A stretch of DNA of 5,889 bases. It comes from Rhodospirillaceae bacterium (GTDB lineage Bacteria > Pseudomonadota > Alphaproteobacteria > Rhodospirillales > 2-02-FULL-58-16). Position 1 is the first letter of the stretch, and each line of letters starts with the position of its first letter. The notes under the pieces were generated by a model. The model did not search any database, was not told where the DNA came from, and was given only the letters and a program-made list of their open reading frames with translations. A program made the position numbers and the translations under genes. The DNA lies in NCBI GenBank assembly GCA_030623425.1, contig JAUXMA010000120.1, positions 1 through 5,889 on the forward strand, written 5' to 3'. Of this stretch, positions 1 through 5,640 are shown in pieces.

Positions 1-216
1 AACCATTTGGCATGGGCCAAAGCCGTGGTGGCCGTCCATCACAAGCGGCGCGCGACGACGTCCGGAAACCTTGCAGGGCCGCCCAAAGGATCGTTTTTCC
101 CGTTTCCTCGGGGGCCGCGGGGGCGGCCCCCGAGGAAACGGGAACAACGATCGTATGGGTACCTTATAGATGAGACGGAACACTAGGGACTTATTCGGTC
201 GGAACTGCGTGCTTTC
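1..216. other. Gene-free region upstream of hpf
   Basis: All three plus-strand frames stay open from base 1 to a stop between about 165 and 186, but none gives a protein I recognise. In particular, none resembles the C-terminus of RpoN, the usual upstream neighbour of hpf. The frames run straight through the palindrome at 89-152, which argues against coding there. The promoter of hpf is presumably between 153 and 216. GGAAC occurs at 141-145, 177-181 and 201-205, but none has a convincing partner -10 element. No strong Shine-Dalgarno sequence precedes the hpf start; the nearest purine-rich stretch is CGGAA at 200-204. Confidence 0.5.
89..152. repeat. Long near-perfect inverted repeat (30-bp stem, GGGG loop) upstream of hpf
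   Basis: Bases 89-118 are the reverse complement of 123-152 with one mismatch (T96 against C145), leaving a four-base GGGG loop at 119-122. The inner 20 pairs (99-118 with 123-142) are perfect and very GC-rich. The outer part pairs a T-run (94-98) with AACAA (143-147) and then GATCG with CGATC. Transcribed, it would form an extremely stable hairpin in the leader or upstream region of hpf. It is not a textbook intrinsic terminator, because neither strand has a T-tract after the stem. It could still end transcription of an upstream gene, protect an RNA end, or be one copy of a dispersed intergenic palindrome. The structure is certain from the sequence; its role is unknown. Confidence 0.85.
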
Positions 217-786
217 ATGAACATATCCATCAAAGGCAAACATGTGGATGTTGGCGAGGCCTTGCGCGGCCACGTCATGGAAAATCTGACCGCCACAGTT
301 ACCAAGTATTTTGAAAGGGCCATGGAATCCAGTATCGTCTTCTCACGCGAAGGACATTTGTTCCGCGCCGACATCTCGGTCCATGCCCGTCGCGGCACGG
401 TGATGCAGGGCCATTCCACGACCGACGATGCCTACACCGCCTTCGATAAAGCGTTGGATCGCGTTGCCAAGCAGCTTAGGCGTCACAAGAAACGCCTTCG
501 CGATCATCATAAAAGCCAATCCAACGTGGAAGCTTTACCGGCCCAGTATTCGATCATTGCTTCGGCGGGCGAGGAAGGGGATGCGTTGGCCGATGCCAAA
601 GCAGTCATCATCGCCGAAATGCCTCACGAAATTGCCACCCTCACCGTCGGCGAGGCGGTCACGCGCATGGATTTGGACGATTCGCCGATAATGATGTTCC
701 GCAACCGTGCCCACGGAGATTTCAACGTGATCTACCGGCGCGGCGACGGCAACATCGGCTGGATCGATCCGAAAAACACCCAATAA
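217..786 (+). CDS. hpf: Ribosome hibernation promoting factor, long form (HPF/YfiA, S30AE family)
   Basis: This cytoplasmic protein binds the 30S subunit in the decoding region and, in its long form, dimerises 70S ribosomes into inactive 100S particles during starvation or stress. The 189 residues have the two-domain layout of long HPF. An N-terminal S30AE domain (about 1-100) opens with the typical MNISIKGKHVDVGEALRGHV and ends in a basic stretch, RRHKKRLRDHHK (about 89-99). A variable linker (about 100-130) follows, then the C-terminal dimerisation domain (about 135-185) with LTVGEAVTRMDL and FRNRAHGDFNVIYRR..GNIGWIDP. The ATG at 217 places the conserved start in register, although its ribosome binding site is weak. 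ptsN follows 22 bases downstream on the same strand, so the two are probably co-transcribed. Family assignment rests on both domains and the typical length. Confidence 0.96.
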   Translation: MNISIKGKHVDVGEALRGHVMENLTATVTKYFERAMESSIVFSREGHLFRADISVHARRGTVMQGHSTTDDAYTAFDKALDRVAKQLRRHKKRLRDHHKSQSNVEALPAQYSIIASAGEEGDALADAKAVIIAEMPHEIATLTVGEAVTRMDLDDSPIMMFRNRAHGDFNVIYRRGDGNIGWIDPKNTQ

Positions 787-808
787 ACGTAGGTTACCGG
801 GAAAAGCC

Positions 809-1273
809 ATGGAGATCACCGACCTGATCACGACGGAGAGCGTCGTCGCCAATCTGCGCGCGACTTCCAAGAAACAAGCTCTGCAGGACCTCTCCCGGCG
901 CGCCGCCGACATCACCGGACTGCACGAACACGCCATTTTCGACGTTCTCATGGAGCGGGAAAGACTGGGAACCACCGGCGTCGGCAATGGCATCGCCATT
1001 CCTCACGGTAAACTGCCCAATCTGGCCACCCTCCACGGCCTGTTCGCCCGCCTGGAAAACGCCGTCGATTTCCAATCCGTCGATGAACAACCGGTGGACT
1101 TGATTTTCCTGTTGTTGGCTCCTGAAACGGCGGGCGCCGATCATCTCAAGGCCTTGGCCCGGGTCTCCAGGCTTCTTCGCGACAAGATGGTTTGCGAAAA
1201 GCTGCGCGGGACCAGTGACGCCGAGGCGCTTTACGCCCTTCTCACCGAATCGACGACAAATCAGGCCGCCTGA
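809..1273 (+). CDS. ptsN: PTS IIA-like nitrogen-regulatory protein PtsN (EIIA-Ntr)
   Basis: This is the terminal phosphoacceptor of the nitrogen PTS (EI-Ntr, NPr, EIIA-Ntr), a regulatory phosphorelay that moves no sugar itself. Its phosphorylation state tunes partners such as potassium transport, sensor kinases and carbon or nitrogen metabolism. The 154 residues match a single PTS EIIA type-2 domain. The start is MEITDLITTESVVANL. The active-site histidine is His66 in GNGIAIPHGKLPNL, preceded by the usual MERERLGTTGVG. The DLIFLLLAPE strand (about 97-106) and the H-LKALARVSRLLRD helix (about 112-125) are also typical. It lies 22 bases after hpf, the conserved order in proteobacteria where both follow rpoN. 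The ATG at 809 fits the family start; GGGAAAA at 799-805 is at best a weak ribosome binding site. The gene ends convergently with glk. Confidence 0.96.
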   Translation: MEITDLITTESVVANLRATSKKQALQDLSRRAADITGLHEHAIFDVLMERERLGTTGVGNGIAIPHGKLPNLATLHGLFARLENAVDFQSVDEQPVDLIFLLLAPETAGADHLKALARVSRLLRDKMVCEKLRGTSDAEALYALLTESTTNQAA

Positions 1274-1345
1274 TCCAGGCGATTCCATTTGATTCGTCGA
1301 GGAGCCAAAAAAAAGCCTCCCGTCCCAGTCGAAACGCTTGACTTT
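1274..1345. other. Convergent intergenic gap between ptsN and glk
   Basis: These 72 bases separate the stops of two convergent genes, where terminators for both would be expected. I see no strong one. An A8 run at 1307-1314 (T8 on the minus strand) is flanked by GGAGCC and GCCTCC, which pair over only four bases. AGTC (1327-1330) and GACT (1340-1343) can form a short stem followed by TTTT for plus-strand transcripts, a weak intrinsic-terminator candidate for ptsN. ATCAGG (1260-1265) and CCTGAT (1269-1274) form a six-pair hairpin across the ptsN stop codon without a T-tract. Confidence 0.35.
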
Positions 1346-2317
1346 TCATTCGAGGAGCTCGCCGAGGCCGATGAAGGCGGGCAGTTCGTGGGTGATGACG
1401 AAGGTGGGGATGGCGGCGAGATAGCCGGAAAAGCGTCCCTTGTCCTCGAAGCGGCGGCGGAACGGCGAGGTGGCGAAAGCCTCCCCCAGTTTCGGGACGA
1501 TGCCGCCGGCCACATAGACACCGCCGCGGGCGCCGAGACTCAAGGCCAGGTCGGCGGCGACGGTGCCGAGCATGGCGGAGAACATCCAAAGCGCTTCGGC
1601 GGCGATCGGACAGGAGCCGTCAAGGCCCCGCCCGGTCACCTCGGCCGGCGTCGGTTCGGCCGTCGAATCCAGGCCGTCCAACCGGCGAATCGCCACGTAC
1701 AGGTTGGATAAACCCGGACCGGATATCACCCGCTCGGCGGAGACGTGGCCAAACGATTGACGGAGGACGGCGAGGACCGCTTGTTCGCGGTCGTTGGCCG
1801 CCGCCATGGTCACGTGGCCGCCTTCCGTCTCCAGGGGCGTCCAGCCGGCGCCCGTTGGCAGCAAGCCCGACACGCCGAGCCCGGTACCGGGACCGAGAAC
1901 GGCGATCGGGGCGTCGGGCGCCGCTTCGCCGCCGCCCACCTTAAGGCGGTCCGCCGCCGTCAGTCGGGGAACGGACAAGGCGATGGCGGTGAAATCATTG
2001 ATCACTTGCAAGCTCTCCAGGTCGAGACGCCGGCGCACCTGGGCGATGGAAAAGGACCAGGGGTGATTGGTCATTTTCACCCGGTCGCCGGTGACCGGCG
2101 AAGCGACGGCGAAAGCGCCGTCGCCGGGCGCCGCCAGGCCGTTTTTGCCAATCCCTTCCAGGTAGGCCCGCGCCGCCGCCTCCGGACCGGAAAAGTCTTC
2201 GCAGGATAGCACCTTCACTTGCCGCGCCGGGCCGCCGGCTTGGGCGAGAGCGAAACGGACGCTGGTGCCGCCGATATCGGCGATGAGGGCGGTCCGGAGC
2301 TCTTTCCCGTCACTCAT
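1346..2317 (-). CDS. glk: Glucokinase (Glk, bacterial ATP-dependent type)
   Basis: Cytoplasmic enzyme that phosphorylates glucose with ATP to glucose-6-phosphate. Its 323 residues are close to the usual length of the Glk family (E. coli Glk is 321). The phosphate-binding motif IADIGGTSVRFAL lies at about 12-24. INDFTAIAL (106-113) carries the expected catalytic aspartate, Asp108. GPGTGLGVSGLL (142-152), the glucose-contacting LETEGGHVTMAA (162-173), ISGPGLSNLYVAI (198-210) and the adenine-side GGVYVAGGIVPKL (265-277) follow in family order. There is no Cys-rich ROK signature, so this is the Glk rather than the ROK type. The ATG at 2317 overlaps the end of otsA by 8 bases and lacks a good ribosome binding site, so translation is probably coupled to otsA. 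As last gene of the operon, its likely job is to return glucose, perhaps released by the GH15 enzyme, to the glucose-6-phosphate that OtsA consumes. Confidence 0.95.
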   Translation of the reverse strand: MSDGKELRTALIADIGGTSVRFALAQAGGPARQVKVLSCEDFSGPEAAARAYLEGIGKNGLAAPGDGAFAVASPVTGDRVKMTNHPWSFSIAQVRRRLDLESLQVINDFTAIALSVPRLTAADRLKVGGGEAAPDAPIAVLGPGTGLGVSGLLPTGAGWTPLETEGGHVTMAAANDREQAVLAVLRQSFGHVSAERVISGPGLSNLYVAIRRLDGLDSTAEPTPAEVTGRGLDGSCPIAAEALWMFSAMLGTVAADLALSLGARGGVYVAGGIVPKLGEAFATSPFRRRFEDKGRFSGYLAAIPTFVITHELPAFIGLGELLE

Positions 2318-3704
2318 AGGGAGCTTTTTTGAGAACCTTGAGGAAACTTTTGCCCCAGCTTTGAAAGGTGTTGTTTCGCACCGTCTCCATCATCGCCGTC
2401 CACCGCTCGCGCCGTTCCTCCAGGGACATCTCGAGGCCGCTGGCGATGGCATCGGCGACGGCGTCGAAATCGTAGGGATTGACGATCAGGGCGGCATCCA
2501 GTTCCCGCGCCGCGCCGGCGAAACGCGACAGCACCAGAACGCCGGGATCATGGTGGTTTTGCGCCGCCACGTATTCCTTGGCCACCAGATTCATGCCGTC
2601 GCGAAGGGGAGTCACCAAACCGATGCGGCTGGCCCGGTACAGCCCGATCAGGTTGTGGCGGGTGAAGCTTTTGTTCAGATAATTGATGGGCACCCAGTCG
2701 AATTCGGCGAATCGGCCGTTGATGTGACCGGCTTTGGCTTCCAGGACACGGCAGATGTCTCTGTACTCCGGCACCTCGGAGCGGGACGGCGAGGCGATTT
2801 GCATCAGCATCACCCGGCCCCGATAGGCGGGATAGTTTTCCAAAAAGCGTTCGAAAGAATGGAATCGCTCGACCAGTCCCTTGCTGTAATCCAGGCGGTC
2901 GACGCCAATGATCCGATCATAATCGCCGGGAAACGTCATCAGCCGTTTGGCCAAACCGGACCGGGGCGCCATTAAGCCGGTCTTGACGATGTATTCGGTG
3001 TCAATGCCGATGGGAAAGACTTCGACCTTGAGCGTCCTGCCGAAGGCATGGACCAAATGATCGCCCATCATGCCGCCATCGGCCTCGTGAACGACGTAAT
3101 CGAGAAAGGCGCGCAAATCGTTTTCGGTCTGGAAGCCGACCAGGTCGTAAGCGCATATCGCCCTGACCAAAGCGTGATGCGAGGGAAGGGCGGTGAGAAT
3201 CTCCATCGGCGGGAAAGGGGTGTGAAGAAAGAACCCCATCGGCTGCTTGATTCCCGTCTTGCGCAACTCCTCGCCCATGGGAATGAGGTGGTAATCGTGG
3301 ATCCAGATGAGGTCGTCGGGTTCGAGAAGCGGCCTGAGTTTGCTGGCGAACAGCGTGTTCACCTGAAGGTAGCCGGAATAATTCTGCTTGTTGAACGCCG
3401 TCAGGTCGAGGCGGTAGTGGAACAGCGGCCAAAGGGAACGGTTGGCGAAACCGTTATAGTACTCGGCATAGTTCTTGCGGGACAGATCGACGGTCGCATA
3501 GGTGATGGCGCCTGATCTGGTGCGCGTCGGTTTGGCCGGCGTCTTCGCCGTGATCTTGCCGCTCCATCCGAACCAAAGGCCGCCGTGGCTCTGCATCACC
3601 TCGAGAAGGGCCACCGCCAACCCCCCGGCCCGCGCCCGAGTGTCGGTGGCGACGGTGAGGCGGTTGGAAGCGACGACGAGACGTCTCAAAACGCCTCTCT
3701 CCAT
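2310..3704 (-). CDS. otsA: Alpha,alpha-trehalose-6-phosphate synthase (GT20)
   Basis: Cytoplasmic retaining glycosyltransferase that joins UDP-glucose and glucose-6-phosphate to form trehalose-6-phosphate, the first step of OtsAB trehalose synthesis. The 464 residues match the E. coli OtsA length (474). The N-terminal loop VASNRL (11-16) with RAGGLA (25-30) and GGLWFGWSG (41-49) binds sugar phosphate and nucleotide. NGFANRSLWPLFHY (84-97), WIHDYHL (134-140), FFLHTPFP (158-165), GVDRLDYSKG (267-276; Arg270 and Lys275 are the expected diphosphate contacts) and LRDGMNLVAKEY (367-378; Asp369, Glu377) follow in order. All key residues appear intact. No phosphatase (HAD) domain is fused to it. From the ATG at 3704 it overlaps the GH15 gene by 19 bases. 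A TTG at 3689, with a better ribosome binding site and a TTGA overlap, may be the true start and would give 459 residues. Glk follows with an 8-base overlap. Confidence 0.96.
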   Translation of the reverse strand: MERGVLRRLVVASNRLTVATDTRARAGGLAVALLEVMQSHGGLWFGWSGKITAKTPAKPTRTRSGAITYATVDLSRKNYAEYYNGFANRSLWPLFHYRLDLTAFNKQNYSGYLQVNTLFASKLRPLLEPDDLIWIHDYHLIPMGEELRKTGIKQPMGFFLHTPFPPMEILTALPSHHALVRAICAYDLVGFQTENDLRAFLDYVVHEADGGMMGDHLVHAFGRTLKVEVFPIGIDTEYIVKTGLMAPRSGLAKRLMTFPGDYDRIIGVDRLDYSKGLVERFHSFERFLENYPAYRGRVMLMQIASPSRSEVPEYRDICRVLEAKAGHINGRFAEFDWVPINYLNKSFTRHNLIGLYRASRIGLVTPLRDGMNLVAKEYVAAQNHHDPGVLVLSRFAGAARELDAALIVNPYDFDAVADAIASGLEMSLEERRERWTAMMETVRNNTFQSWGKSFLKVLKKAPYE

Positions 3705-5476
3705 TTTTTGCTCAAGAGCATGGCGGAGTTAATGAGCCCGACCATGGAATAGGTCTGCGGGATGTTTCCCCACAGCTCCCCCGTTTCCGGGTCCATATCC
3801 TCGGACAGCAATCCCAGGTGGTTGCGGCAGTTTAGCATATTTTCGAATAAATCTCGCGCTTCCGTGCCGCGCCCGGTGGCGGCGAGCGCGTCGATAAACC
3901 AAAAAGTGCAGACATTGAACGCCGTTTTGGGCTTGCCGAAATCGTCTTCCAGCAGGTAGCGAAAGAGGTGTTTGCCGTGTTTGAGCCGCCGCTCGATGGC
4001 TTCCACGGTGCCGGCGAAGCGCCGATCAGTGGCTTCAATGAAGCCGAGTTCATAGAGCAGTAGGAGACTGCAATCCACTTCCGTGCCATTGAAACTCTCG
4101 ACGAAACTGTTTTGTTTGGCGTCGAAGGCTTTTTTCAGGATCACCTCGCGCATTCCATCGGCGTTATCGCGCCAATAGGCGGCCCGGGACGGCATGTCCA
4201 GGCGGTCGGCGATTTTCGCCAACCGATCGGCGCCGGCCCAGCACATGGCGCTGGAATAGGTATGCACCCTGGACTTGGTGCGCAGTTCCCACAGTCCCGC
4301 GTCCGGTTTGTCATAGAGGTCCAGGCACCGGCCGCCGACCGCTTCCAGACGTTCGAACAAGTACGGATCGCCCGGCCGGGTCAAACGCTCGTCGAAAAAA
4401 GCCTGGGTGGCGGCGAGGATGACGCTGCCGTAAACGTCGTTCTGGACGTGTTCATAGGCTTGATTGCCCTTGCGGACCGGCCCCATGCCGCGATAACCGC
4501 TGAGCGTCGGCACCTTGGCCTCGGTCAGACGCTTGTCGAGGGTGATGCCATAGACGGGTTGAAGATGGCCGTTGTCGGCGCCGACGATGATGTTGGTGAT
4601 ATAGCGCAAGTGTCCTTCCATGGTCCGCGTCGCGCCCAACCTGTTCAACGCCTTGACCGTGAAAAAGGCGTCGCGCAGCCAGCAATAGCGGTAGTCCCAA
4701 TTGCGGCCGCTGTTTGGCGACTCGGGGATGGAGGTGGTCATGGCGGCGATGATGGCGCCGCTTTCCTCGAAGCTGCAAAGTTTCAACGTGATCGCGGCCC
4801 GGATTACCGCCTCCTGCCATTCGAAGGGAATCGCCAAGTAGCGCGACCATTCGCGCCAATAATCGTGAGTGCGTTCGAGGAACTGGCGGCCGGTTTCCTC
4901 GATCGGGGTGGTCAGGCTTTCGTCGGCGCCCAGCAACAGGGTGAACGGCTCTTCCAGAACAAAGGGAACTTCGTTGAACACGAACGAAACCGGTGCGTCG
5001 GTGGTGCAACGCAGGGTCAAATTGGGGGCCACGTAACGGACATGGTTGGAGCCGCGCGTCCACTGCGGCCTTTCGGCGTTGTAGGAATGGGTGGGGCGAA
5101 GGCGGACGCGGATGCGCGGGTGGCCAATGACGGGCCTGATCAGGCGGACCATCATTATCGGCCGGAACATCCGCTCGAGTCTCTTGAAACGCGGGGCGAA
5201 GTCGGTGATTTCGAGCGCCGCGCCGCGGTTGTCGAAAAGGGTGGTCGTCAGGATGGCGGTATTGTGCTGGTAATGCTGTTCGGAGCGGGCGAAATTTTCA
5301 ACCTCGATGTCGAAGAAGCCGGTTTCGGAATCCGACTTGCCGCCGCCGTTGAGAAGACAGGAAAAAACCGGATCGCCGTCGAAGCGGGGGAAACAGGCCC
5401 AGACCACCCGTCCGAGCCTGTCGATGAGGGCGCCGAAGGTGGAGTTGCCAATGACGCCAATGTCGAGGTCGTTCAT
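3686..5476 (-). CDS. Glycoside hydrolase family 15 protein (glucoamylase/trehalase-like)
   Basis: Probable inverting exo-alpha-glucosidase that releases beta-glucose from trehalose or from ends of alpha-glucans. The 596 residues fit bacterial and archaeal GH15 proteins. The N-terminal beta-sandwich domain (about 1-210) starts IGVIGNSTFGALIDRLGRVVWACFPRFDGDPVF. The (alpha/alpha)6 barrel (about 215-596) holds SGRNWDYRYCWLRDA (256-270; Trp260, Asp261, Arg263, Trp266, Arg268, Asp269 shape the subsite), YEHVQNDVYG (341-350), PDAGLWELR (391-399; Glu397 is the expected general acid) and GLLSEDMDPETGELWGNIPQTYSM (555-578; Glu559 is the expected general base). No signal peptide or membrane segment is seen, so it should be cytoplasmic. 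It is first in an overlapping operon with otsA and glk; that context favours trehalose or glycogen turnover over extracellular starch. GH15 members beside otsA include both annotated glucoamylases and proven trehalases elsewhere, so specificity is open. The ATG at 5476 has no clear ribosome binding site. Confidence 0.92.
   Translation of the reverse strand: MNDLDIGVIGNSTFGALIDRLGRVVWACFPRFDGDPVFSCLLNGGGKSDSETGFFDIEVENFARSEQHYQHNTAILTTTLFDNRGAALEITDFAPRFKRLERMFRPIMMVRLIRPVIGHPRIRVRLRPTHSYNAERPQWTRGSNHVRYVAPNLTLRCTTDAPVSFVFNEVPFVLEEPFTLLLGADESLTTPIEETGRQFLERTHDYWREWSRYLAIPFEWQEAVIRAAITLKLCSFEESGAIIAAMTTSIPESPNSGRNWDYRYCWLRDAFFTVKALNRLGATRTMEGHLRYITNIIVGADNGHLQPVYGITLDKRLTEAKVPTLSGYRGMGPVRKGNQAYEHVQNDVYGSVILAATQAFFDERLTRPGDPYLFERLEAVGGRCLDLYDKPDAGLWELRTKSRVHTYSSAMCWAGADRLAKIADRLDMPSRAAYWRDNADGMREVILKKAFDAKQNSFVESFNGTEVDCSLLLLYELGFIEATDRRFAGTVEAIERRLKHGKHLFRYLLEDDFGKPKTAFNVCTFWFIDALAATGRGTEARDLFENMLNCRNHLGLLSEDMDPETGELWGNIPQTYSMVGLINSAMLLSKKWREAF
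3694..3702 (-). promoter_or_regulatory. Ribosome binding site favouring a TTG start for otsA
   Basis: On the minus strand GGAGAGAGG spans 3702-3694, inside the first codons read from the ATG at 3704. It ends 4 bases before a TTG at 3689-3687, and its GGAG core lies 9 bases before it. That TTG is in the otsA frame and overlaps the GH15 stop as TTGA (3689-3686). The ATG at 3704 has no purine-rich sequence before it apart from the A-run. Starting at TTG gives fM-RRLVVASNRL, matching the compact N-terminus usual for OtsA. The choice of start is inference. Confidence 0.5.
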
Positions 5477-5564
5477 GTAAGCGTAATCAAACCAGAATCA
5501 TGTAAAAATGGTCCATGGAAGGTTAATGACTTATAATGATTCAGTGGGTTGTTTTCGACTCAAT

Positions 5565-5583
5565 CCTTGAGGAGCCCTGAAGG
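5565..5583. repeat. Imperfect 19-base palindrome with adjoining GGAGCCC direct repeat
   Basis: CCTT-G-AGG (5565-5572) is mirrored by CCT-G-AAGG (5576-5583) around AGC, with only the paired G positions not complementary. GGAGCCC occurs at 5571-5577 and again at 5584-5590, 13 bases apart. The element lies about 90-110 bases upstream of the GH15 start, a position where an operator could sit. It could equally be chance in GC-rich DNA; no known operator is recognised. Confidence 0.3.
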
Positions 5584-5616
5584 GGAGCCCATCACGGTCC
5601 CCGTAAAGCCGCCACC

Positions 5617-5634
5617 GGCGTTCCGCGGAGCGCC
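5617..5634. repeat. Palindrome just after the oxygenase-like gene
   Basis: GGCG (5617-5620) pairs with CGCC (5631-5634) around the perfect 8-base palindrome TCCGCGGA (5622-5629), with one T/G mismatch in between. It begins 6 bases past the stop of the oxygenase-like gene. The position suits a transcript-end hairpin, but no T-tract follows on the minus strand, so intrinsic termination is not supported. Confidence 0.3.
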
Positions 5635-5640
5635 GCCGCT

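Larger units (their letters stand above)
5477..5640 (-). promoter_or_regulatory. Presumed promoter/leader region of the GH15–otsA–glk operon
   Basis: These 164 bases separate the end of the oxygenase-like gene from the first gene of the trehalose/glucose operon on the same strand, so a promoter is expected here. The stretch nearest the gene (about 5477-5560) is much more AT-rich than its surroundings, as promoters often are. TATAAG on the minus strand (5537-5532, TATAAT-like) could be a -10 element, but no good -35 lies 16-18 bases upstream; TTGAGT at 5566-5561 is too far. Two small palindromes and a direct repeat lie upstream. The boundaries are the gene ends, not mapped sites. Confidence 0.35.

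Noticed and set aside
8..24. Sigma-54 promoter-like TGGCAT...GC
   Set aside because: The GG and GC elements are one base too far apart and the TTGC half is not matched.
89..152. Intrinsic terminator call for the palindrome
   Set aside because: No T-tract follows the stem on either strand; the only T-run (94-98) is inside the left arm.
141..166. Alphaproteobacterial EcfG-type stress promoter before hpf (GGAAC at 141-145, CCTT at 162-165)
   Set aside because: The -10 part differs from CGTT, the spacing is one base short of the usual 16-17, and GGAAC falls inside the palindrome. The copies at 177 and 201 have no -10 partner.
535..1288. Minus-strand frames opposite hpf and ptsN (535-999 and 794-1288)
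   Set aside because: They overlap two well-supported genes and each other, and their translations have no recognisable domain.
1301..1320. GGAGCC-A8-GCCTCC as a bidirectional terminator
   Set aside because: Only four bases pair properly, and the A/T run would be in the loop instead of after the stem.
5487..5516. Nine-codon leader frame MDHFYMILV just upstream of GH15
   Set aside because: It has no ribosome binding site, and a frame this short is expected by chance in an AT-rich promoter region; it contains no regulatory codon run.
4112..5536. 474-codon open frame on the plus strand opposite the GH15 gene
   Set aside because: It is antisense to a gene with clear catalytic motifs, shows no family motif, and is explained by strong third-position GC bias keeping stops out of the opposite strand. 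The same holds for plus-strand frames at 1289-1711, 1745-2209, 2265-2975 and 3048-3515.
5532..5537. TATAAT on the plus strand as a promoter
   Set aside because: No -35 element lies at the proper distance and no plus-strand gene follows within the window.
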